This document shows positions 46,810 to 59,230 of a stretch of 64,000 bases of DNA, piece by piece (position 1 is the stretch's first letter; each line of letters starts with the position of its first letter). The stretch spans positions 192,048,053-192,112,052 of the forward strand of contig CM048552.1 in the NCBI GenBank assembly GCA_026413225.1, in the 5' to 3' direction. The translations under genes and the position numbers were made by a program. This DNA is from Otis tarda. Lineage: Eukaryota; Chordata; Aves; Otidiformes; Otididae. Below the pieces are notes generated by a model. That model saw nothing but the letters and a program-made list of their open reading frames with translations. It was not told the origin of the DNA and did no database searches.

Positions 46810-49800
46810 ACCATCCAACACCATATAGAAAGTGATCACAAGAAATATTTTTTTTCCTCCTCCATGAAAAGAGAGATTGCTCTTATAACTGGAAAAAAAC
46901 CTGTTCTTTTTAATCAGGAGGAACAGTAAGCAGTTTTAAAACTAAAAAAAGACACTTTGACCGATTTGCCCTGTCCATCAAATAGGCTCTGCAATAACAA
47001 ATCCAGGATCTAGACCACAGGGTATTAACACATTCTGGAGCACTGCAATCTTCATCAGTTCAGACTTGCATTTCCCCTGCAAGGAGGAGATTTAGAAAAC
47101 TCAATATAGGTTAGATGCGTTGGATTTTTGGTAAGAGCACACTTATGGAGGTGCGGGGCTAGAGGTAAGTTTCATTTAAACTTCATTTTGCAACTATTAA
47201 CGAAGATAAAGCTTGACAAGTCTACAGTTATGTAGAGTACAGAATAACATACCCCTCTCAGAAGCACAGAAAACACTAGATAGTAATTAATTTTCCATAA
47301 AAAAAAAGAATACATCTAATCTTATATGACCAAAACCAATTTTTAAAAAGTTCAATGAAATAGTCTATTACTTAGACCATACGGAAGAACCTTTTAAACT
47401 TCCTATGCAATAAAAATTTGCAGATCATTCCTGAATGGTTTTTTTTAGGATTAATGGTAAGCTTTATTGGAAAAAAAAAAAAAATTTAAAAGAAACAGTA
47501 AAAAATAAAACCTATTATACAATAATAGATAATTCAATGCTAAACTATCCGCTTGTACAACACTGATCACTTCAGCCATTACCTAAATAAAACTGAACTG
47601 GCTTGTTACATCCCACTGCTAGAAGTTTCTGCTCTTCTGGACTGTCAGTATAGCTGTGTCAAAATAATCTGTACTGACCACTTAGGATCCAGGATTTTGG
47701 GAGGGAGGGGTTGTTTTTAACCTGATTCTAACCAAATGAAAGTCTCTATGATTTCACGTATCAGTTACACCAGCTGTTTCAGTTAACTTCTGTCACAGAA
47801 AAGGAAGACAGTGACAGCTAAGAACAGCAGCCTCAAGGCCAGCTGTATCTAGGACATATTTGAGCATAAAAATCCATGAGCCAGTGAGGTGATATCCAAT
47901 GACTGAATTTTAAAAAGCTTTTAAAATTTGTTTTTAAAGATGCACTGTCTTTTTTTGGAATATACTGGAAGATGAAAAGCATTTTGAAAAAGGGCACTTC
48001 TTTGACAGCTTCTTTGAGATTCAACAAGAGACTTGGCTGGCAGATTTGTTTTAATTTTTAACAACTGAAACTTTAGAAGTTCTCCAAAGTATATTCAGAA
48101 ATCCAGTACTACTCCATATACACAATCAGAAGGCAAAGAAAAAGGAAAATGTTCACATGGATACTTGCTTTTTTAAGGCAAGAAAATACCCCTAAACTCT
48201 GAGATGCACTGCATCAGCCAGAAGGTAAGCTTATTAACTAATTAGTAAGATGTGCACTGCTTCTGCTGTTAAATGAGAACAAAAAAGCAGATAAATGTAA
48301 CAGGACACTTCAACAAATATATAACAAATACTAATCCTAATACACAGCAATAAAAATCATTATTCAATTAGGCTTTGGTTATGTTAAGCAGTACTATAAG
48401 CTAAGTCAGGTCTTCAAAAACTACCCAAAAAAATGCTATATTAGCTTAAGATATATTAAAATATGAATTACACTCCTTGTGCAAAAGGAGATGAATCAGT
48501 AGGACTTTAGGTGTCTAGGCATTGCCTCTTTCAACACAGAAGCACCATTGCAACTCTAAGTTGAGAGACCTGAAATCAAGAACAAGTCTGTAGAAGCACA
48601 TGGAAAAATGGTATGTATAAAAAAGCTTTATAAATTAAAAACTAAATTGTACATGGCGGGGAGGGTGGTGGTGGAAGAAACTAGTACAAGAAAAGAAACA
48701 GAAAAGCAAGAAAGACAAAAATATATACTCTTTGTACAATTTAACAGGAAAATTAAAGCATGGGAAAAGCAACAAAAGTGGAAGTTGCATTTATTGGACA
48801 TTAAAATAGGATGGATTAAAGTCATCCATCTCCTGTGACAAAAGTTAAATTGAAAGATCATCTTTAAATATAAAATTATTATTATCAGCCAGACCACAGA
48901 TGGGGAACAATTCCATTACTCTGAACAGTTTATTAGTAACAAGTACTATTGCCAAAATTTGGTCAAACTCAAATAAAATACAAATTAGTAGTTCTGTACA
49001 TAATTAGCAGGACCCAATAGCTACTCATTTCCAGCCAGCTCTACTGGCCATGATATTAAATATTAAAAGATTCAATATTCAAGTGGTTTCTATATAGTAC
49101 ACACTTCTTTACCAATAGTTTAACTACACATACTCTACTTGCTCAATAGTATAAATTACAGATTACACATATGCAAATAAAAAAATGGGTTGACATCTTG
49201 CATATTAAGTATTGATGCAATATATTTAATAGGTCAATAAGTATCAATACAGGATGCTAAGTCAATGATTTAAAAGGAGGACTTAAACTACACTCTATTT
49301 AATTGCATTTTGTTTGGATGACAGTTCACAGTGCCTACAGTGATTTAATTAACTGTACTAATCATTAAACAAACTGTCTTAACACACATGAAGTTATGTG
49401 TCAACAGTACTTTTCCAGTGATCCATACATGTGTTTAAATCTTAATCCTTCAGATATTTTTATAGAAATCTTTCCAAAGAGATGAAGCAAGCTTTAGCAA
49501 ATCAATTCCTATTTTCGTTATAAGCCTGTCTCCTGCCTTACTATTGCCTCCTCTTTAAAATCCAGAATCCACCAGAAGATCACCAGAAAAAAAAAGTCAA
49601 CTTTACAAACTCCATCATTCTTATTTTTCAGAACTTTCACTGAACTATACATAGTTATTTATGTAGTTATATCTTGAGATCAGTATTTTTAAATTATGCA
49701 TACAAATGTTAAGAAAGCTTACATAAATATGATCTATACAAATACTTATGTCTTGCAAACATAGATTTAAAAGTATTTTACAATGAGTCACTGGGAATAA

Positions 49801-52800
49801 TACTTTCTTCACATTCACAGAGCTATTAGAAGCCTCAGTGAATTTAATAAGTTGCTGTCACAGAAGAAAGTTGCAACGTGTAGAGATTTAAATATATGTG
49901 TTTACACAGTACATATCACTCCAACAAGAAAGTGTAGCCAAGAAAAAGGATTTGCAGATATTCATCAACCTGTTCTCCACAATCAAGCAGTATGACCAGT
50001 GGCCTCTCATTGTCACAGGCCATTCCATCAAGAATACAAAGACAGTTTAGAAGACTCAAGAACATTTTCCCTAAATAGTCTCAGGGAATACTGCGAGGAA
50101 GTAAAATCTTTTTCACCTCAAAAATCACAATATAGAGTTTACTCCAAAGCTCTGTTCTTCTGTCAACATGCTGTCTGTAATTTGTTTTTATTATTTCTAT
50201 CCTTTATTTATTTTTATTTTTGTACCCTCAGTAGGTAGCATCCTTGTATGAATAAATACAAAACATCATAAACACTTTGAAAGTACTAACTTTGTTTCAA
50301 CAATATAGCACGTATCAAGAAATTGATCAAGCTGTAATTTCCACAAAAGATACAAGGTATTCTGAAGAGATTACTCAGCAACTTCAAGAAGTGGAAGAGA
50401 CAGGCATCTTTCTACTACAGGATTATTAATAAAACACAAATAATTTAATTATTTAAGCCACTTAGAGAAAATTTCTACATCCTGGTAAATTCCTGCTGTG
50501 TATAGCCAAGAGACAACAATTGATCAAGGTGAGAAGTGACTTAGCTGTTAAAGACTTTCATAATATAAGTGCCACTAAATTAAATCTATTTCCATAATAA
50601 ATCTACAGCTAAGGAGTTATAACTCAACTAAAAAAGCCACTCAAAGCTGAAACTTGGCAGTTAATTTTTTGCTGTTGAGTAAAATAGAAAACTGTAGAGT
50701 ACCGAACCAAGCGTGCTCACGTAAATCCAAATAATTTTTCATACTGATTCAGATATAATGTCTAGATGAATACTTTACATTCTCTTTTAGAAACATTGTA
50801 TTACGTTACACTCTTTACTTAACCATCATTAAATGAAGATACTAGTATTATTCATAGTATCAAGAAAATGTTAGCTTCCTATTTCTGTAAGGCAGCACCA
50901 TAAATAAGGACTGATAGAGGAAGAATTTACAGAAGTCACTAATTAAAGGTCTTCTGGAATGAAGAACCACATTGTAAGCGTTACCAAAAATAACACACTC
51001 AGCCTGGTAAATTACATTAAAAATACTGGGTTTCACTACAGAACTCTCATTAATGGCAATCCTTTGACGGTCAATACGTAAGTAAGAATGCCTGTTTAAG
51101 TCAAGAAACGCTGTTTTCCAATCTTCCATTAGAAAATATGGCAAAGCACATTAAGTCTCTTTATTAACATATTAAGTAAACACTGTGGAAAATGAAAAGA
51201 TGTGCAGATAATATCCGTGTTCGTTTTCATAATGAACAGAGATTCGGAGGATTCGGGAAAAGAACAAACACAAGAATAAGAAAAAAACATGAAGACAAGC
51301 CATGATACCAAAGTCAGCACATGCGTGCCAAAACACCTGCAAGCAACTTACACAGAATACAGTAATCCCCCTTGCAATCAGTTAGGAAATGATCTCAGGC
51401 AAGTCTCCACTTCTGCTGCTAAGACTTTTTTCAAACTTCATTAGAGAAAGCCTCTCAAAGACTAAGCAAGTAGACAGTATCCAGTACCAACTTATGTCAG
51501 CATACAGCTCTCCAGTGGTGTTGAAGACACTTGCAGCTTCCACAAGATACAAGTGTAAATTTCATCATTTTTCGATGTAATTAAAAGCAAAAATGAGAAG
51601 AACAAAATTGCCTCTTTTTTTTTGACATTTATGAAACAGCATTTTCATTGAAATAAGCCAAGTTTAAAAAATAAAAAATAAAAAAATTATAAACTACATA
51701 ACAGAATTCATCACCAAACCAAGCAACAACCTAAGGAAAAACAAAATTGGCCCGTTATTATGAGATCTCAGCTTTCATACTTCCACATAAGACTAAGTGG
51801 GCTGCAGGCATTACAATTACACTTCCGTATTTCTGTGCATGGCTGCAGGAAAAGAAATGACAAGGAGATAAAAACTGGAAGACTATAGCAAAAGATTCTG
51901 ACAGAGAAAGAAAAAGGTGAAAACATAACTGAACAAGGAAATATCGGTTAATATTTTCTGAAGTGTAATTATTTGTTTCATAAAGTGGAAAAGAGTGTAG
52001 GCTGACAAAATATGATGTTAGTGAAATAGACATCTGCAATATATTTGTCAGTTAGCCAAATACTAAGGAAAACACTCCATCTCATTGCTTGTTAGGTGGT
52101 CATATTATGCAAGCATACTGTATCAAAGCTTGAAAAAGGCATGCACGTGACAGGCAGACTATGACCAGTTCTCATAGTGTTTAACATCGTATGCAGAGTA
52201 TGTGAAATTACAAAACAGTAATATTGTAAAGAAAGTACAATAAGTCATTCCAATTGGCTTCAACTTAAATTTGGTTGGACAGAAGCTTGGCAGTTTTCAC
52301 CTAACACACTTACTAAACATTTCCAGTCCTGTAATAAGCAATTTATTTTGCTGTACAAAAATACAGTTCCTTAAAGAAATGGAAAAAGAATGCATAGGAA
52401 GAGCTGCAAATAGGGAGGATGTCATTATACTCAAAAAATCAGAAGTGTAGTATTGGATGTACAGCTTGGATGTAGGGGATTTTGTGAAAAGATAACACTT
52501 TTCCAGCAGGGAGGAGAAGCAGGGAGAAAGGCAGGTGCAGAGAATAGAGGTAAGTTTTATTAAGTCTGAAGAAAATCCATTAAGTTTTTGACAATGACCT
52601 TTTCACCTTAACCTTCAAAGGATAAAACCTTATCACACACTAAAGGTCAGTATCAAACACTATGAAGTTTAGGTACCTTAGAGAGGCTGCTAACATTTCT
52701 TGTTTTTCTTGATAGTCTCAATTAAAAAAAAAAATTCAGTCACTTTAGCTTTGACAAACTTGAAATACTTTCATGATATATCCTATGTGAAGGATCTTCA

Positions 52801-53742
52801 GCTAAGCATTAATGGCTCAATCATGTCCAAGGATAAATCCAAGATGAAATAATCTAAACTCAATGCATCTCAAATCTGACAGAGCTGTCTAAAGAGATGC
52901 TAGTTTCTCTCTCCTCTAAATACAAATATGAACTCAGGAAAACACTACTCTAGCATAAGAGTGTTTTAGCTTTATCTCTGCCCCCAAGAAAACTTGTCCA
53001 AGGATTCTAAAAAGTCACATGATATTCTCTACAGACTCCCGATTTTAATGATAAAGCCTACAAAGATTGTATTTATTGATCATGTATCCATGCCTTGAGA
53101 GCTTATATTTCAAGGGAGTTTAGGAAAGAATGCGGTAAAAAAAAAAAATTACCTAGAGTCTACAATAAGGGCATGGTCTAAGCAAGATTAACATTAAAGC
53201 GCATATATTGATCTAACTCAAGAAATCAAGACTTTTCCCATCCTTCTTGCTAATGTTATGACTTAAGTTTCACAAGCAACATCACATAAGTATGTAATCC
53301 CACAGAATATGATTTTGCCAACATTCAGACAATGAATGTTTATATCAAACTGGCACAAGCAGTGCATAAAGTCTGTTTTGAAAGGCACAAACTGAAAGCA
53401 CAAGTGATTTGGAGATGTACACAATTACCCAATCATAGGCAATGTCCATGCCAAAGGAACAAAACTGAATTTTAAGCTGTTTGCTCCCTTGATTGGAGGG
53501 CAAGGAAAGTTTTCATACTACTAAGCGAATTCAAGTTGTAAGTAGTAATCAGAGTCCTCAAGATAGGAGAGCTGCACCATTAATTGAGAAATACAGAAAA
53601 AGACAGAATTGGAGCCAAACTGAGATGGCCATTGTAAACAAACAAACAAAAAATATCACACCTCAGTAGCTAAAACCAAAAAGAAAAAGAAGAGTACCGC
53701 TGCATAGTAATGACTGGGTATCAAGACGACATTGAAATACCC

Positions 53743-53781
53743 TAAAAAATAAAAAAATAAAATAAAATAAAATAAAAAAAA
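53743..53781. repeat. (AAAAT)n microsatellite, imperfect
   Basis: Repeats of AAAAT/AAATA with runs of extra A. Intron 1. Confidence 0.9.
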
Positions 53782-54667
53782 TCAGCTGAATACCTATTTT
53801 CAAAGACATAGCAGATAAAACTTAATTCCTATGGCAATTGGTAACAGGTATATTCAATCAGACTTCACTGTGTCTACACTTAACTTCACATTTTCAAATC
53901 TAAGCAACAGCACAGACACCATCTGAGAACTCATGAACCAGTGTGGTACACAAAGCTTTTTAAAAGTATTTAAAAATTAAAGGTGTAGTACACCTCAATT
54001 TAAAAAAATCTAAGTTAACTTTAAAGATTAAGGTGTAGTACAAGAAAATAAAGGCAGCACTGCCACTAATAACACAGAGCAAAAAAAAGTAATACTGATA
54101 TCAAACTAGTGCAGCTGTAGTGGCAGTAATATTTGAAGAGCTTAGAAAAATGTTGCATGCTAAAGTAAGAATTTTCAATACAGGGATAAATGTAATTTCT
54201 AAGGTTAGCGTGTTACCCTAGGACAATTTATGTTTGACTGGTCTGTCATAAAACAATTTGCACTTTACTTGCACTGAAAATCATTTATTATGTAAGCATT
54301 AAATTGGAAATCATAGATGGATCAGATCGTTATTCAATAAAACACTGAAATACAAGATTAGAGAAACAGAAATGTTTTTTAAGTATAAAGACTGAGTTTG
54401 AACCCCCAAACAAGAATATATTACAAGTCTGAAAGAAAATCAACTGTAATGGGAAAAATCAGGAGGTTGAAGGGGGGTCCTATGCCTACGTCCAGGCACA
54501 GAAAATCACCACAAGACTATATACCAGCACTACACAATATTAATTGTAGACAAAGTACTTCAAAAAAACAAATGAACAAAACTCAACATCTAACAGATTT
54601 TCAGGTACTAGCAAGAACTTGCTTGGAATACTAAGTACAACTACCAGCACCTAACATCAAGATAATT

Positions 54668-54744
54668 CATAGAATCACAGAATGGTTAGAGTTGGAAGGG
54701 ACCTTCAAAGGTCATCTAGTTCAACCCTGCAAGGAGCAGGGACA
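54668..54744 (-). mobile_element. CR1 LINE 3' end fragment, about 77 bp
   Basis: The plus strand shows TCATAGAATCACAGAATGG, a TTGGAAGGGACCTTCAAAGG segment and GCAAGGAGCAGGGACA, the reverse complement of a CR1 3' tail. Sequence beyond it is unrelated. Intron 1. Confidence 0.85.
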
Positions 54745-56398
54745 AATTGAAACTGGGAGAAGTGCACATAAAGTCTACTACATCAGGAGAGCGTATCTAC
54801 AGAGGCAACAAGAAGAAGAAGTCAGAAGGATCAGTGGAAGAGAGGTAGAAATCACCACAAATATCAGAAATACTGGAAGATCCCACCCAAGGAAAACAAA
54901 CCACCATAAGATAAAAGTGCAAAGATAAATAGCTCAGACAATGAAGAACAACTGGTAATTGGAGTAAGTCTTCTAGTTTTTGAATTAAAGTTTTGGAACA
55001 ACTTTCTGAAGCAAACTAACAACTAACTGAAGCAAAATATCCTAATAAATACAGCAGAATCTCATTGGTATACAAAGGAGATTAGTATCTTGCTGTTGTA
55101 AGTTACTTGAATAGTTATTTGAAAAAGCAAACCTTTCACTCTACAAAATACTTCTTTTATCAGGATCACCAGAAACATTGACAGAAAGTTCTTAGATTGG
55201 TACTCTAAAACAACAGAAGAACTGACAACCAGCTTAGCTATCAAAAATTTCACAACAACACTAGACTGCGGCCATAGTTTTGACACAGTCCTCTTTCAGC
55301 AGGGAAGCTACTTAAAGACTTAGTAAGGCAAGAATGATTTGTTTTCTTCCCCCAACAACTGGAAAGAAATAGGGGGAAAGGAGGCAGGAACTATTATTTT
55401 CCTTTATATTAACTCTATTTTCATAACAGCATACAAATAAAAAACAGTCATAAAAACCTCAAACATCTTGCATCACATAATTTCAGAAGGGTAACATCTA
55501 CAGTATTTATATACAAGGGAGAAAGTAAAATAGACAAGAGTGGCATGAAAGCCATAGGGGGAAAAAAAGGGGAATACTACAGAAAGCAGAAGGTAACTCC
55601 AACAGACAGACATCAGGTACAAATAAAGTTTAATCACTGTATCACCCCTTGAGAGGAAGCAACACTTGGTATTATTTCAGTATACCATTTATTTGGGGGA
55701 AAAAAAAAAAGAAGTCTTATTGAGTCTTACCATTAAAGTTCATTGGGGTTTTTTTGGCAAGAATTAAAACCAAACAAAAAAAAAACCCCTCCAAACATTA
55801 AGCATATTGGCATGCTAATACAACAGCAAAACATTTTGTAACATTTTATAGCTGGACAACCAGTATAAAGTTGCTTTAGTAACAGGTCAGAATTTGTACA
55901 CATAAATGAGACTCCCTTCCATATCTAACTTTGTACATAATGTTAAAAAATATATAATTAAATGCTTCACATCCTACTGCAAATGATCCAACATAATTAC
56001 TAAAGGTCAAACAAAAAAATGCTCGTGGGATAGACAATTGTAAGACCAAACAAAAAAAAACCTAAAAACTATGGGTATTGCACTGCAAAGCCAGATGCTG
56101 TGCTAAGTAACACTGCATCCACTCTTAATCAATATGAATTATAAACAAACATTTATATTAGGACTGCATATGAAAATCTTAACAGTACCAAAATCACATT
56201 CAGCTGGGTGTTTTACAAATAAAGTTGCCTATCCAGATGGCTTGTATCAGTTTAGCTTTTTTTCCCCAGATAATCACAATATTTTTTTTTTCTTTTCACA
56301 AAAAACTCTTAAGTGACAGAAAACCATAGACTGAAAAAATAATTGTGTTTCTGAAGACAGAGGAAGAACCCATAACAATGATCACAAAGCAGAAATTA

Positions 56399-56816
56399 TC
56401 ATAGAATCTTTAAGGCTGGAAAAGACCTCCAAGATCAAGTCCAACCACCAATCCAACACCACCATGCCTACTAAACCATGTCCCAAAGTGCCAGACCTAC
56501 ACGTTCTTTGAACACCCCCAGGGATGGGGACTCCACCACTTCCTTGGGGAGCCTGTTCCAGTGCCTGACCACTCTTTCAGTAAAGAAATTTTTCCTAATA
56601 TCCAGCCTAAACCTTCCCTGCTGCAACTGGAGGCCATTTCCTCTCATCCTATCACCAATCACTTGGGAGAAGAGACCAATACTCACCTCACTACAACCTC
56701 CTTTCGGGTAATTGTAAAGAGCAACGAGATCTCCCCTCAGCCTCCTCTTTTTCCAGACTAAACAATCCCAGTTCCCTCAGACACTCCTCACAAGACTTGT
56801 TCTCCACTTGTTCTCC
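56399..56816 (-). mobile_element. CR1 LINE 3' fragment
   Basis: The minus-strand frame at 56471-56686 gives the CR1 C-terminal signature [20 protein letters not shown] and [15 protein letters not shown]. The 3' end at 56399 begins with the reverse complement of GATTCTATGA. Of the same general type as the copy at 36790-37908. Intron 1, sense to PDS5B. Confidence 0.9.
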
Positions 56817-57136
56817 AAATTAGATGAAGACTTACTTCAACCTGGAGAACTAAGTGCATTAGTGGCAGGTTTTTAAGACCACAAGACTAGAAGAAACTTC
56901 AAGTGACAGAGTCTAGACGTCTACTATCATACATTAACCTACTAGCGAGATTACTTAAAAAAAGAGTTGAAGCTGAAGACTTTGATGTTTCAATCTGCAA
57001 AGTCTTACTTTGACATCCACCTCTGCACTCGACCAACATGTAAGCTCTCTTTGCCAATAATCTATTCACTCTTGTAATTTCTTTTACTACAGTTATTCAT
57101 TCCTTATAATTATTTAGCCCTGTGGGGTTATGTTTT

Positions 57137-57470
57137 CACAGAATGGTGGAGTTTGGAAAGGTCCTCTGGAGGTCATCTGGTTCAACCTCCTTGCAACCCA
57201 AAGCCAGTTGCTGAGGACTGCATCCAGATGGCTTTTGAGCATCTCCAAGGATGGAAACTCCACAACATCCCAGGGCAACCTGTGCCAGTGCTTGGTGACC
57301 ATCACAGTGAAATATGTGGTCTGATGTTCAGATACAGCCTTCTGTGTTTCAGTTTTTGCCCACTGCCTCTTGTCCTGTCACTGAGTATCACCGAAGAGAC
57401 CCTGGCTCTACCTTCTTTGCACCCTCATTTCAGAAATTTATACACATTGATACATTTTAATCCTGGCTTA
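57137..57470 (-). mobile_element. CR1 LINE 3' fragment, diverged
   Basis: On the plus strand CACAGAATGGTGGAGTTTGG then GAGGTCATCTGGTTCAACC and GGGCAACCTGTGCCAGTGCT mark the reverse complement of a CR1 3' region. The minus-strand frame at 57114-57305 keeps HWHRLPWDVVEFPSLE. Intron 1. Confidence 0.85.
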
Positions 57471-57606
57471 GGTACAAACAGGAGCGTATGTACTATTATA
57501 GCCATGCCAGCCTTCTTGACACTAGATTTTCAAACTCCATCGCCTGTTTTCCCTTTTGAAATTCAGTATTTAGTTATCCTTCATATGCAGCTCATCACTC
57601 ACATAA

Positions 57607-57864
57607 GGACACAAGGAGATGGAAAGAAGCTGCATCAGGGGAAGTTCAGACTGGCCATTAGGAAAAAGTTCTTCCACTGAGAGTGGTCGGTCACTGGAAC
57701 AGGCTACCCAGGGAAGTGGTCACAGCATCAAGCTTGTCAGAGTTCAAGGAGTGTCTGGACGACACTCTTAGTCATATGGTCTAGTCTTAGGTAGTACTGT
57801 GAGGAGCAGGGAGTTGAATGTGATCATCCTTACGAATCACTTCCAACTTGAGAGATTCTATGAC
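57607..57864 (+). mobile_element. CR1 LINE 3' fragment, diverged
   Basis: AAGCTGCATCAGGGGAAGTT, CCATTAGGAAAAAGTTCTTC, GGCTACCCAGGGAAGTGGT and a final AGATTCTATGAC mark a CR1 C-terminus and tail. It lies 5' end to 5' end with the opposite-strand fragment at 57137-57470. Intron 1, antisense to PDS5B. Confidence 0.85.
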
Positions 57865-58970
57865 ATATTTGCCGCACAGTGACAGTCAAACTCTTTGTGT
57901 GCATTAGTGAGCAGGTTATGCTTTAACTCAAGCTCAGATCTGTGCTAACACATAGTAAGGACACACACCTCATTTTACTAGACTGGACCACTTTCTTACA
58001 ACACCTCAATACCACCCTACTCCACAAGAAGGGCAAAAATCTACCCAGGAGAGAAATCTAAAGCACATCAGCCTTAACAACAACAACAAAAAACCCAACC
58101 CAAATTAAAACAATAAAAAACCCTACACACATCCCATTGGATTATGTTCATAAACAGAAACAGTTAGGACACAAGTTAACACCTGTAGGAGGTAACATTA
58201 AAAAACTCAATAGAAACTAACCTTTACTCATTGTTAAAAGGATGGATTTTGCAATTGGAAGCAGCAAGCTCTAAAGTATTAATAAATAGATACAGCAGCT
58301 TGCACTATGACTGTAAGCATACAAGCAAGATAAAACAGTTCAGTTTCCACCTATTACTTAATGTAGAAGAACTGTTCACGTGAACATTATAAGTTGCTCT
58401 TTCCCAATTTCCCTGAAATTAGAAGTTTAATACAGCTAAATCAGACTAAAAAACATCTCTGCTAAATCCTGTTGACAACTGAATCTATCACTAATCCACG
58501 TTTGCTCACAGTCAGATGTTGACGCTTCTTTATCAGAAAAAGGTAGACTTGTCCACACCTCAGCCAGATTCTCAGCTCAAGAGCAGTCTGTCTTAATTAA
58601 GTCTTTAAGACAAAGAGTTCAGCTTATCATGGAAACAGCTGAGGTATGGACACACTTCTACCTACTGCACTGCAGGGACCAATAAGCTATAACAGAAAAA
58701 CTGTTCAGAAAGTTTAGGGGTTATGGGAAAGGCATGCAAGCAAGAACCAAAGTTAATGGGAGGGGAGAACAACACCTCCCCCCTCAAAAAAAAAAAAACA
58801 CCACAAAACCCACACACACACAAACTCCATACACCACAGTTCAGAACCTCAAGGCTGTAAGTCTTATTGTTGAACAAGGTGAGAGAGGAAGTAGGATTTA
58901 CTTGGACAATGAAGGATATGGAATCAGAGGGCTGAAGAGGTATGAGGACAAACTAGACCGAGAAGTCACT

Positions 58971-58987
58971 AGAGAGAGAGAGAGAGA
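58971..58987. repeat. (AG)n microsatellite
   Basis: AGAGAGAGAGAGAGAGA. Intron 1. Confidence 0.9.
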
Positions 58988-59164
58988 TCAGAGCAGACAG
59001 ATGAGCTGCAGGGGGGTGTGAGGGAAATACAAATTGAGCAGAACTCAGTCCTTTCTAGGGCCTGCAGTACAATGTGCAACCATCACATGTCACACTGCTC
59101 TTCTATCAGTAATGAGTGTTTGCAAGAATCCACAGAAAAGCCCTCATACCTCATCCCACTTGAT

Positions 59165-59230
59165 GTTCGTTAAAAGAGAAAAACTTATTGCTATTATTAA
59201 TTATTATTAAAAACTTATTATGCTATTACT
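59165..59230. repeat. imperfect tandem duplication of about 30 bp
   Basis: AAAAACTTATTGCTATTATT is followed by a similar unit, AAAAACTTATTATGCTATTA. Simple AT-rich slippage or duplication in intron 1. Confidence 0.65.
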
